Of a DNA stretch of 31,163 nucleotides, positions 21,640-29,708 are shown piece by piece. How positions within the stretch are numbered: position 1 is the stretch's first letter; every line of letters begins with the position of its first letter. Under the pieces are notes generated by a model, which was not told the DNA's origin, did no database searches, and was given only the letters and a program-made list of their open reading frames with translations. Source of the DNA: a virus; the IMG/VR virus record IMGVR_UViG_3300032285_001722, positions 1-31,163 of that record, one strand, 5' to 3'. Made by a program: the position numbers and the translations under genes.

Positions 21640-22476
21640 ATGGCAAGAGATCAATATATACAATCAGCAAGCATACCAACATTAAGTCAAAATAATAATT
21701 ATAAAGCAACAATAGGTAATATTAATTTAGATCCTTCTAATATAGTAAATAGTAAAGGAAATGTTGTTAACGGTATTAATAATACTATTAGTGGTATTAA
21801 TAATATTATTAATGGTAATAATCATATTGTTAATTCTTCTAATAATTTTATAACAGGTAATAATCATATTGTTAATTCTTCTAATAATTTTATAACAGGT
21901 AATAATCATACCATAATATCAGATAATAATATAATTTTAGGTGGTTCTAATTTAACAATATCAAATGGTTCAACTGCAAGTAGTATATTTGCTAATAATA
22001 TTAATGTAAGTAATTCTATTGTAGATAGAACATTAGCTGTATCAACTACAACTTCACCATTAGTATCTACTGGTATTTATGGTGCTGTGTTGTTTACTAA
22101 TTCATCGGCACTTGTTAATATAACTGATAGATTAACACTTGATTGGTTTTTTACAACAAATACGGTAGGTTTAACAATAACTTTTCAATTTCAAGCACAA
22201 CCTGCTGGTGGTGGTACACCAGCTCAACGTACAATAGGTTCATTTGCACCTGGTACTGGTTTAATAAGTTCAGAAGCTGTTATTAATATAGTTAAATCCT
22301 CAGCAACATCTGTTAGAGCAACTTTATCTGTTAATAATGTTATTACAATAACTGATGTAACTGGTATTGATCCATCAACAATTGTAGCCGTTGGTTATAC
22401 TACATCTGCTTTTACTGGCACTGGTGATCAAATTATGTTTATAGCACAATTTAAAGGTGCGCCTATTTTACAATAA
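21640..22476 (+). CDS. Asn-rich beta-roll fibre/tail spike protein
   Basis: The 278-residue protein has three parts. The N-terminal about 35 residues (MARDQYIQSASIPTLSQNNN) probably attach it to the tail. Residues about 40-115 are repeats of N-x-I-x-G-x-N-N type (GNNHIVNSSNNFIT repeated), as in left-handed beta-rolls of trimeric adhesin heads. The C-terminal domain (about 130-278) is a beta sandwich (LTLDWFFTTN, TFQFQAQPAGGG, IMFIAQFKGAPI) probably binding the receptor. It lacks a signal peptide and sits between tail hub and tape measure. Confidence 0.68.
   Translation: MARDQYIQSASIPTLSQNNNYKATIGNINLDPSNIVNSKGNVVNGINNTISGINNIINGNNHIVNSSNNFITGNNHIVNSSNNFITGNNHTIISDNNIILGGSNLTISNGSTASSIFANNINVSNSIVDRTLAVSTTTSPLVSTGIYGAVLFTNSSALVNITDRLTLDWFFTTNTVGLTITFQFQAQPAGGGTPAQRTIGSFAPGTGLISSEAVINIVKSSATSVRATLSVNNVITITDVTGIDPSTIVAVGYTTSAFTGTGDQIMFIAQFKGAPILQ
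21814..21909 (+). repeat. 42-bp perfect tandem repeat in the beta-roll region
   Basis: Units at 21814-21855 and 21856-21897 are identical, with a 12-bp partial third copy to 21909. Each unit encodes 14 residues, one beta-roll turn pair. In-frame copy number changes would lengthen or shorten the spike. Confidence 0.92.
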
Positions 22477-22493
22477 AAAACATTTTAACTTAA

Positions 22494-22504
22494 TAATATA
22501 TATA
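22494..22504 (+). promoter_or_regulatory. TAATATATATA start-proximal motif
   Basis: The motif is followed by CAAT and the ATG at 22509 of the tape measure gene, as at 12277. Confidence 0.48.
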
Positions 22505-22508
22505 CAAT

Positions 22509-24689
22509 ATGGCAGACAATAAGAAAATAATAATAGATGTAGAAACCAATATTAATGATAAAGATCTTGATAAAGTTTCGAGTAATATAGATAAGATTGG
22601 TGATGGTATTGAGAAAGCCCAGAAAGGACTTAAAGGTATGTCACACGGTGCTAAAAAGCTAACCTCTTCTTTCAAAGAGGTTGCTAAAGCTATGGGCTTC
22701 GTTAAACTTTTAGAAATGCTTAAAGATGTCTTTATGCAGAATCAAAAGGTTGCTGACCTTTTTGCTACTGCTATGGGTACTATTAATATAGTATTCAATG
22801 AACTTGTTGAAGCTATTGCTCCTGTTATAGAGAAAATTGCTGCAACAACTAATGGCTTTGAGGGTATAACTAATCTTGTGAAGGGTGCTTTCGGTGTAGC
22901 TTTAAATACTATAAAACTTGCTTTTAATGGTATTGCTTATATTTTAACTTATATACAAAAAGCTTGGGAAGAGTCACCTTTTGGTAATGGCGATCCAAAA
23001 AAGATAGAAGAATTAAGTAAAAGACTTGAAAAGTTTGGTGATAAAGTAGGCGAAGCTGGTGATAAAATTGTCCAAAATGGTAAATTGGTTGTTGATAATG
23101 TTGGTAAAGCATTAGATGAGGTTGGGCAAACTGCTGAGGGTGTTTCTGATGCTGTTGATAAAACATTATCTGAAGATAAAATTAAAAAAGCTAATAAAAA
23201 AGCTAAAGCACAAGTAGCTGCTTTAAAAGCTGTTAAAATTGCTACTGCGCAATTAGGTGGTGTTGTTGCTGAATATGAAAGAAAAGAAGAAAAATTAAGA
23301 CAAACCAGGGACGATGCAACCAAATCTATTCAAGAAAGGAAAGAAGCGAGTGACAAATTAAAACTTGTAATAGAGGAAGAATCTAAGGCACAATTAGAAT
23401 TAGTTAAACTTGGTGTAAGAGCTGCTGAACTAAATTATTCTATAAATAAATCTGACGAAAATAGAATTGCTTTAATAGAGGCTAAGAATAAAGTTAAAGA
23501 AGTTGAAGCACAAATAGAAGGTAAAGTTACTGAACAAAAAATGGCTGATATCGCTGTTACCAGAGAAGGTATTGATTTAGAAAAATCTGCTATTAAATAT
23601 GCGCAGGATAGAGCTGCTAAACATAGAGATGCTACTGCTTCTTTAATCGAGGATGATTTAAAAAGATTACAAGCGCAAGAAGATAATTTAAAGGAATCAC
23701 AGGTTAGTGAACTCAAAAATCTTAAAGACAATATAGATAGATTTAAAGAAGGTACACAAGCAAGGTTAGATGCTGAAAATGAATATTATTCAAGAAAACA
23801 AGAAATAGAAGATGGTATTTTAGCAAAAGAAAAAGAAATATCTGATAAGAGAAAAGAACTTAATAACAATTTATTAAAGGCTAAAGAAGATGCTAATAAT
23901 TTAGAAATCGAAGCAGATAAGAATAAATTAGCGGCTATTACTGGTATTGAAGTTGAACAAAAAACAGCTTTGATGCAGCAAATAAATGATTTAACTAACC
24001 AAAATCTTATTACACAAAGAGATATAGAATTAAGTAATGTTAAATTAACACAAGAAGAAAGAGCCAATATTATAAGAAAGTATAATGATCAAATAATACA
24101 AAATAATAAAGATACTGAAAAAGCTATTTTAGAAGAAAGGATTAGTTCAGCACAAAAAGGCTTAGATGTTGCTGGTTCATTTACTAATGCTGTTGCAAGT
24201 TTAGGTGATGCGTTAAGTAATATGCATCGTAATAATCTTAAAAAAGGTTCAGAAGAAGATATTAAAGCACAAAAAGCAGCATTTAAAAGACAAAAAGCAT
24301 TGAGTATTGTGATGGCTGCTATTGATGGTGCTAAAGCAGTAACATCTATATTAGCTCAATATCCAAAGTTTGATGGTGGTATAGCTATGACAGCAGCTAT
24401 AGTAGCTACTGGTGTTTCTGTTGCAGCTCAAATTGCGGCAATATCATCCAAACAATTTAATCCAGAAACTGGAGATGCTTCTGCGCCTTCTTCTGATACC
24501 AAAACTAATATACCAACACCAACTTCAAACGCATTAGGTGCTGGTTCAACTATTGGATTAGGTCAAGCAACTCCTTTAAAATTACAAAATGGTTCTTTAC
24601 AATATATAAAAGTATATGTATCAGAAACTGATATAAGAGGTACTATGGCTAAAGTTGATGTTATAGAAAATAGATCCAGAATAAAATAG
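22509..24689 (+). CDS. Tail tape measure protein
   Basis: The 726-residue, mostly helical protein is rich in Lys, Glu, Ala and Asp with long coiled-coil stretches (about 240-560). It has a hydrophobic region near residues 115-152 (ALNTIKLAFNGIAYILTYIQ) and a second hydrophobic helix pair near 600-650 (ALSIVMAAIDGAKAVTSILA and MTAAIVATGVSVAAQIAAIS). It ends in a low-complexity Gly/Thr/Ser linker and a short beta tail. This is the classic tape measure layout. At about 0.15 nm per residue it would set a tail of roughly 110 nm. The chaperone genes lie downstream rather than upstream, the reverse of lambda. Confidence 0.9.
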   Translation: MADNKKIIIDVETNINDKDLDKVSSNIDKIGDGIEKAQKGLKGMSHGAKKLTSSFKEVAKAMGFVKLLEMLKDVFMQNQKVADLFATAMGTINIVFNELVEAIAPVIEKIAATTNGFEGITNLVKGAFGVALNTIKLAFNGIAYILTYIQKAWEESPFGNGDPKKIEELSKRLEKFGDKVGEAGDKIVQNGKLVVDNVGKALDEVGQTAEGVSDAVDKTLSEDKIKKANKKAKAQVAALKAVKIATAQLGGVVAEYERKEEKLRQTRDDATKSIQERKEASDKLKLVIEEESKAQLELVKLGVRAAELNYSINKSDENRIALIEAKNKVKEVEAQIEGKVTEQKMADIAVTREGIDLEKSAIKYAQDRAAKHRDATASLIEDDLKRLQAQEDNLKESQVSELKNLKDNIDRFKEGTQARLDAENEYYSRKQEIEDGILAKEKEISDKRKELNNNLLKAKEDANNLEIEADKNKLAAITGIEVEQKTALMQQINDLTNQNLITQRDIELSNVKLTQEERANIIRKYNDQIIQNNKDTEKAILEERISSAQKGLDVAGSFTNAVASLGDALSNMHRNNLKKGSEEDIKAQKAAFKRQKALSIVMAAIDGAKAVTSILAQYPKFDGGIAMTAAIVATGVSVAAQIAAISSKQFNPETGDASAPSSDTKTNIPTPTSNALGAGSTIGLGQATPLKLQNGSLQYIKVYVSETDIRGTMAKVDVIENRSRIK

Positions 24690-24729
24690 AGATTGATAAT
24701 TTAATATATATTAAAAAGATTTAAAAGAT

Positions 24730-25302
24730 ATGATTACAAAAATAATGAACCAAAAAGAGGTTAATATAATAGAAAATTGGAGTGAAATTACAACAGGACA
24801 ATATAATGAACTAGTTGATTTATATGAAAAAGTAGATGATTTAACAGAAGAATTATTTTTATTAAAGTTTATACAAATCCTAAGTAATTTAACAGAAGAA
24901 GATATATATGCTTTATATGATGAAGACTTATTAATTTTTACCGAATTAATGTCTAATTTTAATTTAGTTAATTTTAAACCTGAAAAAAAGGATAGTTTTA
25001 TATTAAATGGACAATTATATTCTTATAATTTACCATCTAAATTAACATTTGGTGAAAAAATATCTATTAGTTTATTACAAAAAAGAGCTAAAACAAAATA
25101 TGATGAATGGTTGAATATTTTAAGTATATTTATTAGACCAGCAACTGAAACACAAAATGAGTTCGGTGATAAAAAATATATTGTAGAAGCATTTAATGGT
25201 GATATTGATATTATTTTAAAAAGAAAGGAATTGTTAAAACAAATACCAGCAATTAATACTCTTTGGATATTAACGGCTTTTATGAATGGGAACGCATCAT
25301 AA
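24730..25302 (+). CDS. Tail assembly chaperone, upstream frame (gpG-like)
   Basis: The 190-residue acidic helical protein adjacent to the tape measure has the WSEITTGQYNELVDLYEKVD start and LTEELFLLKFIQIL and LTEEDIYALYDEDLL helices characteristic of chaperones of Bacteroidota siphophages. It would coat the tape measure before the tube polymerises around it. Its last 40 bases overlap an open -1 frame leading into the downstream ORF (see 25263-25553), the arrangement expected for a G/GT-type frameshift. The start at 24730 is followed by another Met at residue 6. Confidence 0.78.
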   Translation: MITKIMNQKEVNIIENWSEITTGQYNELVDLYEKVDDLTEELFLLKFIQILSNLTEEDIYALYDEDLLIFTELMSNFNLVNFKPEKKDSFILNGQLYSYNLPSKLTFGEKISISLLQKRAKTKYDEWLNILSIFIRPATETQNEFGDKKYIVEAFNGDIDIILKRKELLKQIPAINTLWILTAFMNGNAS

Positions 25303-25553
25303 GTATAAACTATGATATCCTATGGAGTAGAAGTTCCCCTGCTCAAGAAAATAGGGTTGCGGTTGATGAGATGCCAGAAGATTTAAATTGGATTGCTATG
25401 GTTGATAAACTTGCTGGTGGTGATATAACAAAACATAATCAAATATATGATATAAATTATGTTGAATGTTTAAATCTTATGGCGTATTGGCATCATAGAG
25501 ATAAGCATATAGAACAAATAAACAAGGCAATTGCCAAAAAATATAATAAATAA
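25263..25553 (+). CDS. Tail assembly chaperone, downstream -1 frame (GT-like extension)
   Basis: The frame is open from 25257, directly after a stop at 25254-25256, and overlaps the chaperone gene in the -1 frame. It has no ATG before 25371; 25263 is a TTG. The region from 25371 (MPEDLNWIAMVDKLAGGDIT, then Y-V-E-C-L-N-L-M-A-Y-W-H-H-R-D) resembles the second part of split chaperones in related phages. Either a -1 ribosomal frameshift near CTTTTATG (25278-25285) makes a fusion, or the protein starts at TTG 25263 or ATG 25371. A canonical X-XXY-YYZ heptamer was not found, though tRNA-Phe can re-pair perfectly at TTTT. Confidence 0.6.
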   Translation: MDINGFYEWERIISINYDILWSRSSPAQENRVAVDEMPEDLNWIAMVDKLAGGDITKHNQIYDINYVECLNLMAYWHHRDKHIEQINKAIAKKYNK

Positions 25554-25555
25554 AA

Positions 25556-26152
25556 ATGTTAGTATATAGGCATATAAGATTAGATAAAAATGAACCATTT
25601 TATATTGGTATTGGTAATGAAAAAAGACCATATGAAAAAAGAAATAGGAATAAAATATGGAATAATATAGTTTCTAAAACTGATTATGAAGTGGAGATAC
25701 TTTTTTACGATTTAAATGTTGAAAAAGCTTGCGAAAAAGAAATAGAGTTTATTAAATTATATGGTAGAATAGATTTAAAAACTGGTATTTTAGCAAATCT
25801 TACAGATGGTGGAGATTATTATGGGTGTAGTGGGTATAAACACACTAAAGAACATAAAGAATATATAAGTGATAGGCTTAAAGGTAAACCAAAAACAGAA
25901 CAATGTAAAGAGAGGCTAAGAAAAATAAATACTGGTAAAAAGTTATCACAAGAAAGTAGAGATAAAATTAGTAAAGTGCATAAAGGTAAATTAAAAACAG
26001 AAGAGTTTAAGAAATCTGTTTCAGAAAATAATAAAACCAGAAATAAAATAATTATTGATGGTATTTTATACAATTCTATAAAAGATGCCGCTTTTAAATT
26101 AAATATACCATATATTAATTTATGGAGAAAAATTAAAAATAATAAAATATGA
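25556..26152 (+). CDS. GIY-YIG homing endonuclease with NUMOD3-type repeats
   Basis: The 198-residue protein has a GIY-YIG nuclease fold in the first about 90 residues: a VYRHIRLDKNEPFYIGIGNE hairpin, Arg-containing helix (RPYEKRNRNKIW), catalytic-type Glu in KEIEFIKLYG and NLTDGGDY. Residues about 93-150 contain NUMOD3-like DNA-contacting repeats (YKHTKEHKEYISDRLKGK, SQESRDKISKVHKGK). The C-terminus (about 160-198) resembles a NUMOD1-like helix-turn-helix (YNSIKDAAFKLNIPYINLWR). It is free-standing between the tail chaperone and protease genes; its stop overlaps the next start by ATGA. Confidence 0.9.
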   Translation: MLVYRHIRLDKNEPFYIGIGNEKRPYEKRNRNKIWNNIVSKTDYEVEILFYDLNVEKACEKEIEFIKLYGRIDLKTGILANLTDGGDYYGCSGYKHTKEHKEYISDRLKGKPKTEQCKERLRKINTGKKLSQESRDKISKVHKGKLKTEEFKKSVSENNKTRNKIIIDGILYNSIKDAAFKLNIPYINLWRKIKNNKI

Positions 26153-27300
26153 GTAAAAAATTAATACCAAGAGATATGACCGATTTGCCAGTTTACGATA
26201 TAACTATCGAAGAAGATGGTAATCAAGGCATACAATTAGTATCTTTAGTTAAAGATCCTGCTATTGAAGTTAAAGGTATGTACTTTTCATCAGAAGATTT
26301 AGCAAAAGAACAATCTTATGAGTTTAAAGCAATACCAGAACAACAAATTGTATGTGGTCCTGCTATGATACCTGGTAAAAAAATACTTCGTAGAGATCAG
26401 AATGACAATATGTATTATGTTAGGTTTAGTGAAGAAGTAATCACGCAAATGGTTGATAAGTTTAACAGAGAAAATAACAATAAGGCTATCAATGTAGATC
26501 ATACTAATCAAATGGCACCTGCTTTTATAAGAGCTAACTGGCAAATAGAAGATTCTAATTATGATAAGTCTAAAATATATGGATTTAATCTACCTAAAAA
26601 GTCTTGGTTTATTGAAGTTAAAATAGAAGATAAAAACTTTTGGGAAACAGAAGTAAAAGATGCCAATAGGTTCTCATTCTCAATAGAAGGTATGATGGGT
26701 CAACAATTAGTTGAGATGATTGAAGAACAATTCTCATTTAATGATATTATAGACTCTTTAACGGAACAAGAATTATTGCATTTATTTGCTGACGAACCTT
26801 ATCTTTTACCACCAGATAATCCAGATTCATCTTGGCACACACATCCTAATTGTAAATGTACTTTTAAAGGTTCAACTTGGACTACTGTACCGTCAGGTGA
26901 TGGTAAATATCCTTGTGATATTTGTTTAAATATGGCTAAAAAGTATAGACAAGCACAAAGAAGTGGTAAAAGAAGTGGTTATAATTTCTCAGCTGAAAAA
27001 AATATATCATTTGACTTTGATGGTACTTTAAGTGAACCAAATGTTCAAGCTATAGCCGAAGAATATATTTTAGATGACAATAATGTTTATATTATAACTA
27101 AAAGAACTCCAACTGATAGTAAAGAAGTTTATGATGTAGCTATGAAATTAGGTATTAAAAAAAGTAATATAATTTTTACAAATGGACAACCAAAATGGAG
27201 TTTCTTAATAGAATGTGATATAGATATTCATTATGATGATATGCAGGATGAGATAGAAGAAATGAAACAAAAAACGAATATAAAATTAATTAAGGTTTAA
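26149..27300 (+). CDS. Prohead protease (XkdF/S78-like) fused to a Cys-rich linker and HAD-like domain
   Basis: The 383-residue protein has an N-terminal half (about 1-190) with the XkdF/S78-type phage serine protease pattern: VYDITIEEDGNQGIQLVSLV, DPAIE, then a INVDHTNQ segment with candidate catalytic H118, a W-F-x-E-V-K-I strand and RFSFSIEG with S176/S178. Residues about 228-262 are Cys/His-rich (HTHPNCKC and PCDIC). Residues 286-370 look like a HAD hydrolase: FDFDGTL (D289, D291), IITKRT (T317), K349 and HYDDM (D363, D364). The protease would cut scaffold and capsid subunits; the HAD part could be a phosphatase or a repurposed structural domain. No stop or frameshift separates the halves. 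Confidence 0.78.
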   Translation: MSKKLIPRDMTDLPVYDITIEEDGNQGIQLVSLVKDPAIEVKGMYFSSEDLAKEQSYEFKAIPEQQIVCGPAMIPGKKILRRDQNDNMYYVRFSEEVITQMVDKFNRENNNKAINVDHTNQMAPAFIRANWQIEDSNYDKSKIYGFNLPKKSWFIEVKIEDKNFWETEVKDANRFSFSIEGMMGQQLVEMIEEQFSFNDIIDSLTEQELLHLFADEPYLLPPDNPDSSWHTHPNCKCTFKGSTWTTVPSGDGKYPCDICLNMAKKYRQAQRSGKRSGYNFSAEKNISFDFDGTLSEPNVQAIAEEYILDDNNVYIITKRTPTDSKEVYDVAMKLGIKKSNIIFTNGQPKWSFLIECDIDIHYDDMQDEIEEMKQKTNIKLIKV

Positions 27301-27360
27301 TTACAAAAGAGAACCAAAATACAGATATATATAATATATCATAAAAAAATAGAAGAAATA

Positions 27361-27987
27361 ATGAATAGAAACGAAACAATCAAATCTATTAAAGAAAGTT
27401 TGAAGAAGTTATTTGCTGCGGAAGCAAAACAATTCTCTGACTTTGTTTTAACAGATGGTACTAAAATTACTTCTACTGCGTCTGATTTAGAAATTGGTGT
27501 TGAAGTTTATGCTGTTGATGATATGGGTAACCAAACTCCATTAAACGATGGTGATTATGTGTTAAATGATGGTAGAACAATTACTGTTGTTGGTAATTCA
27601 ATCACAAACATCGCAGGTGGTTCTGATACAACAGAAGCTGAAACTCCAGTATCTGATGCAAATGTTGCAAACACAGCTATGGCTGATGGTTTAGCAGATA
27701 CTCCAGCAGATGAAAGTAATTTAGCAAGTAGAGTGACTGATTTAGAAGCACAATTAGAGGAAATCTTAAATATGCTTAAAACTATGTCAGAAGGCACAGC
27801 ACAAGCACAATCACAAATGATGAGTGCAGTAGAAAAAATTAGCGGCGAACCTGGTGCCGAAGCAATTAAACCTGCTAAAAAAGGTTATGAAGAATATAAT
27901 TCTAAAAAGATTAATTCTAGAATAAATATGTCTGAAATAGAAGAACTTAGGGCTCTAATCAGCAATAAAAACAAAATAAACTTTTAA
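27361..27987 (+). CDS. Capsid scaffold-like protein
   Basis: The 208-residue acidic protein lies between protease and major capsid genes, the scaffold position. Residues about 25-85 repeat a small beta motif (DGTKITSTASDLEIGVEVYA, DGRTITVVGNSITNI). The segment to about 115 is Ala/Asp/Thr-rich and disordered. Residues 120-155 form a coiled coil (VTDLEAQLEEILNMLK), and the C-terminal 40 residues are helical and basic (KKGYEEYNSKK), fitting a capsid-binding tail. It would be removed or cleaved by the protease during maturation. Confidence 0.75.
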   Translation: MNRNETIKSIKESLKKLFAAEAKQFSDFVLTDGTKITSTASDLEIGVEVYAVDDMGNQTPLNDGDYVLNDGRTITVVGNSITNIAGGSDTTEAETPVSDANVANTAMADGLADTPADESNLASRVTDLEAQLEEILNMLKTMSEGTAQAQSQMMSAVEKISGEPGAEAIKPAKKGYEEYNSKKINSRINMSEIEELRALISNKNKINF

Positions 27988-28014
27988 GTTTAACAATAAA
28001 AAAAATAAATAAAT

Positions 28015-29031
28015 ATGGCTTTTAATTCAACAATTGTAACAAGTGCCCTTACTAAATATGTAGATCAATTATCTATGGACTTAGTTAGAGAAATGGTACT
28101 TCAAGGTAGAACACAACAATTCATTAGTGTTCAAACAGGCGTAAAATACGCAGATGCATTAAATATTATGACATCTAATTTAGTCGTTCAACCAGCTGGT
28201 TGTGGACTTATTAATGCTACTGGTTCAGTAACATTAACTCAAAATAACTTACAAGTTTGTCCATTAATGGTAGAAGAACAAATCTGTATGAACGGTAATA
28301 ACTCTTTAGAGCAATACTGGACTGGTATGTCAATGAAAGCTGGTTCTTATTACGATGAGTTAGGACCAGAAATGTTCGCTAAACAATATGTTGCGGATAA
28401 AGTAGATAAAATACAAGGTGTTATTGATGACCTTATATGGGTTGGTGCTTCAACTGGTACTCCATATTCAAGCGACCCAAATATGGCACAGTGTAATGGT
28501 TTCTTAAAACTTTTAGATGGTTCTTATGCTTCATCTATTTATACAGTAGGTGCTACTAACTCTACATACCCAGTTTCTAATGGTTATACATTCTCTGGTG
28601 CTATAACAGTTAATAACGCTATTGATGTAGTAGATGCTATGGCTTCTGTATTACCTCAAGACCTTTGGGATCAAGACGATTTAACTTTATTCTTGTCTTA
28701 CGCACAGTTCAGAACTTATGTAAGAGCATTAAGAGGTTCAAATCCAATCGCTTATAACTTCCCAGCGTTAGAGTCTGATGGTACTTTAGCTTACTCTATT
28801 TACCACCCAGGTACAAACATTAGATTAATTGCAACAAGAGGACTTAAAGGTTCTAACAGAATGATTTTAACATCAGCTAAAAATCTTTACTTCGGTACTG
28901 ATATGCAGTCTGATTATGAATCATTCAGAATATGGAAATCAGAAGATTTCAATGCTATCTTCTTTAGAGCTATCTGGAAGCAAGGTGTTCAAATCGCTTA
29001 TCCTCAATACATCGTTTCTTATAACGGTTAA
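28015..29031 (+). CDS. Major capsid protein (HK97-fold)
   Basis: The 338-residue protein follows protease and scaffold, has an N-terminal helix (SALTKYVDQLSMDLVREMVL), a G-rich beta region and a late FRIWKSEDFNAIFFRAIWKQ segment of the type seen in Bacteroidota phage capsid proteins (a strand pair near the C-terminus). Length is normal for an HK97 fold. Codon choice differs from neighbours: more C-ending codons (TTC, AAC, TAC, GAC), as expected for a very highly expressed gene. A UUCG hairpin lies just downstream (29053-29072). Confidence 0.88.
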   Translation: MAFNSTIVTSALTKYVDQLSMDLVREMVLQGRTQQFISVQTGVKYADALNIMTSNLVVQPAGCGLINATGSVTLTQNNLQVCPLMVEEQICMNGNNSLEQYWTGMSMKAGSYYDELGPEMFAKQYVADKVDKIQGVIDDLIWVGASTGTPYSSDPNMAQCNGFLKLLDGSYASSIYTVGATNSTYPVSNGYTFSGAITVNNAIDVVDAMASVLPQDLWDQDDLTLFLSYAQFRTYVRALRGSNPIAYNFPALESDGTLAYSIYHPGTNIRLIATRGLKGSNRMILTSAKNLYFGTDMQSDYESFRIWKSEDFNAIFFRAIWKQGVQIAYPQYIVSYNG

Positions 29032-29052
29032 TAAAAAAAATAAAGAATATGC

Positions 29053-29072
29053 GGGTGAACTTCGGTTCACCC
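29053..29072 (+). promoter_or_regulatory. UUCG-capped hairpin between capsid and tail tube genes
   Basis: A perfect 8-bp stem (GGGTGAAC 29053-29060, GTTCACCC 29065-29072) with a UUCG tetraloop follows the capsid stop by 21 bp. The sequence after it (TATTATTC) has no T-run, so it probably protects the capsid mRNA 3' end or partly stops transcription rather than ending it. Confidence 0.75.
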
Positions 29073-29105
29073 TATTATTCATAAAAAAATAATAAAACTA
29101 AAACT

Positions 29106-29627
29106 ATGGCTTGTATATTAACATCTGGTTACACATTACCTTGTAAGGGTATTGCTGGTATTCAAGAAGTTTACATTGGTACTTGGAACGATGGTTCTTT
29201 AGCATACACAGTGGGTACTGGTTCTAATCTTAATCAGATTACTGCCTTCACTGGTGCTACTGTATCATTCTACAAATTTCAACAAACTATTGAAACTGGT
29301 TCTCTTACCGAAACTGGTAACTATAACGAACAAAATGGTACTGCATACTACGATCAAGTAGTAGAAATTACTGTTCATAATGTAAACCAAACATTAAACG
29401 ATCAAATAAATATCTTAGGTAGAGGTCGTTTCAGGATCATCGTGCTTGACTCCAATGGTAACTACTTCTTAGTAGGTAAAGTAAATCCTGTATCTGTTAC
29501 AGCTGTAACAGGTGGCTTAGGTAAAGCATATGGTGACTTAAATGGTTACACAATTACCTTCACCGGCAAAGAATACGATGTACTTACACAAGTAACATCA
29601 GCGGCTGCGGCTTCTGTAATTTCTTAA
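29106..29627 (+). CDS. Major tail tube protein
   Basis: The 173-residue beta-rich protein is placed right after the capsid gene. It begins MACILTSGYTLPCKGIAGIQ then V-Y-I-G-T-W, the I-P-C/L-P-C-(R/K)-(D/G)-x-x-G-I pattern of Bacteroidota phage tube proteins, followed by a FYKFQQTIETGSLTE segment, NGTAYYDQVVEITVHNV and a GRFRIIVLDSNGNYFLVG hairpin typical of tube subunits. It uses the same C-ending codon bias as the capsid gene. A terminator follows at 29654-29680. It would polymerise into the tube set by the tape measure. Confidence 0.85.
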   Translation: MACILTSGYTLPCKGIAGIQEVYIGTWNDGSLAYTVGTGSNLNQITAFTGATVSFYKFQQTIETGSLTETGNYNEQNGTAYYDQVVEITVHNVNQTLNDQINILGRGRFRIIVLDSNGNYFLVGKVNPVSVTAVTGGLGKAYGDLNGYTITFTGKEYDVLTQVTSAAAASVIS

Positions 29628-29653
29628 TTCATATCTTTTAAAAAAGAAGCAAC

Positions 29654-29680
29654 AAAAACACCTCTAAAAAAGGTGTTTTT
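29654..29680 (+). terminator. Intrinsic terminator after tail tube gene
   Basis: A 10-bp stem (AAAAACACCT 29654-29663; AGGTGTTTTT 29671-29680) with a 7-nt loop and trailing T-run (TTTGTGTTT). It ends the capsid/tube transcript. Confidence 0.88.
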
Positions 29681-29695
29681 TGTGTTTATATAATT

Positions 29696-29704
29696 TAATA
29701 TATA
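29696..29704 (+). promoter_or_regulatory. TAATATATA start-proximal motif
   Basis: TAATATATA, then TATT, then the ATG at 29709. It lies immediately after the terminator at 29654-29680, so here it could be part of a promoter restarting transcription. Confidence 0.5.
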
Positions 29705-29708
29705 TATT

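Noticed and set aside
21727-21909. Possible CRISPR-like or iteron array from repeated AAT-rich units
   Set aside because: The repeats are in-frame multiples of three that encode beta-roll turns; there are no unique spacers.
22949-23323. 124-residue minus-strand frame under the tape measure gene
   Set aside because: Ser/Leu/Ala-rich antisense of a coiled-coil gene with no leader or neighbours; typical shadow.
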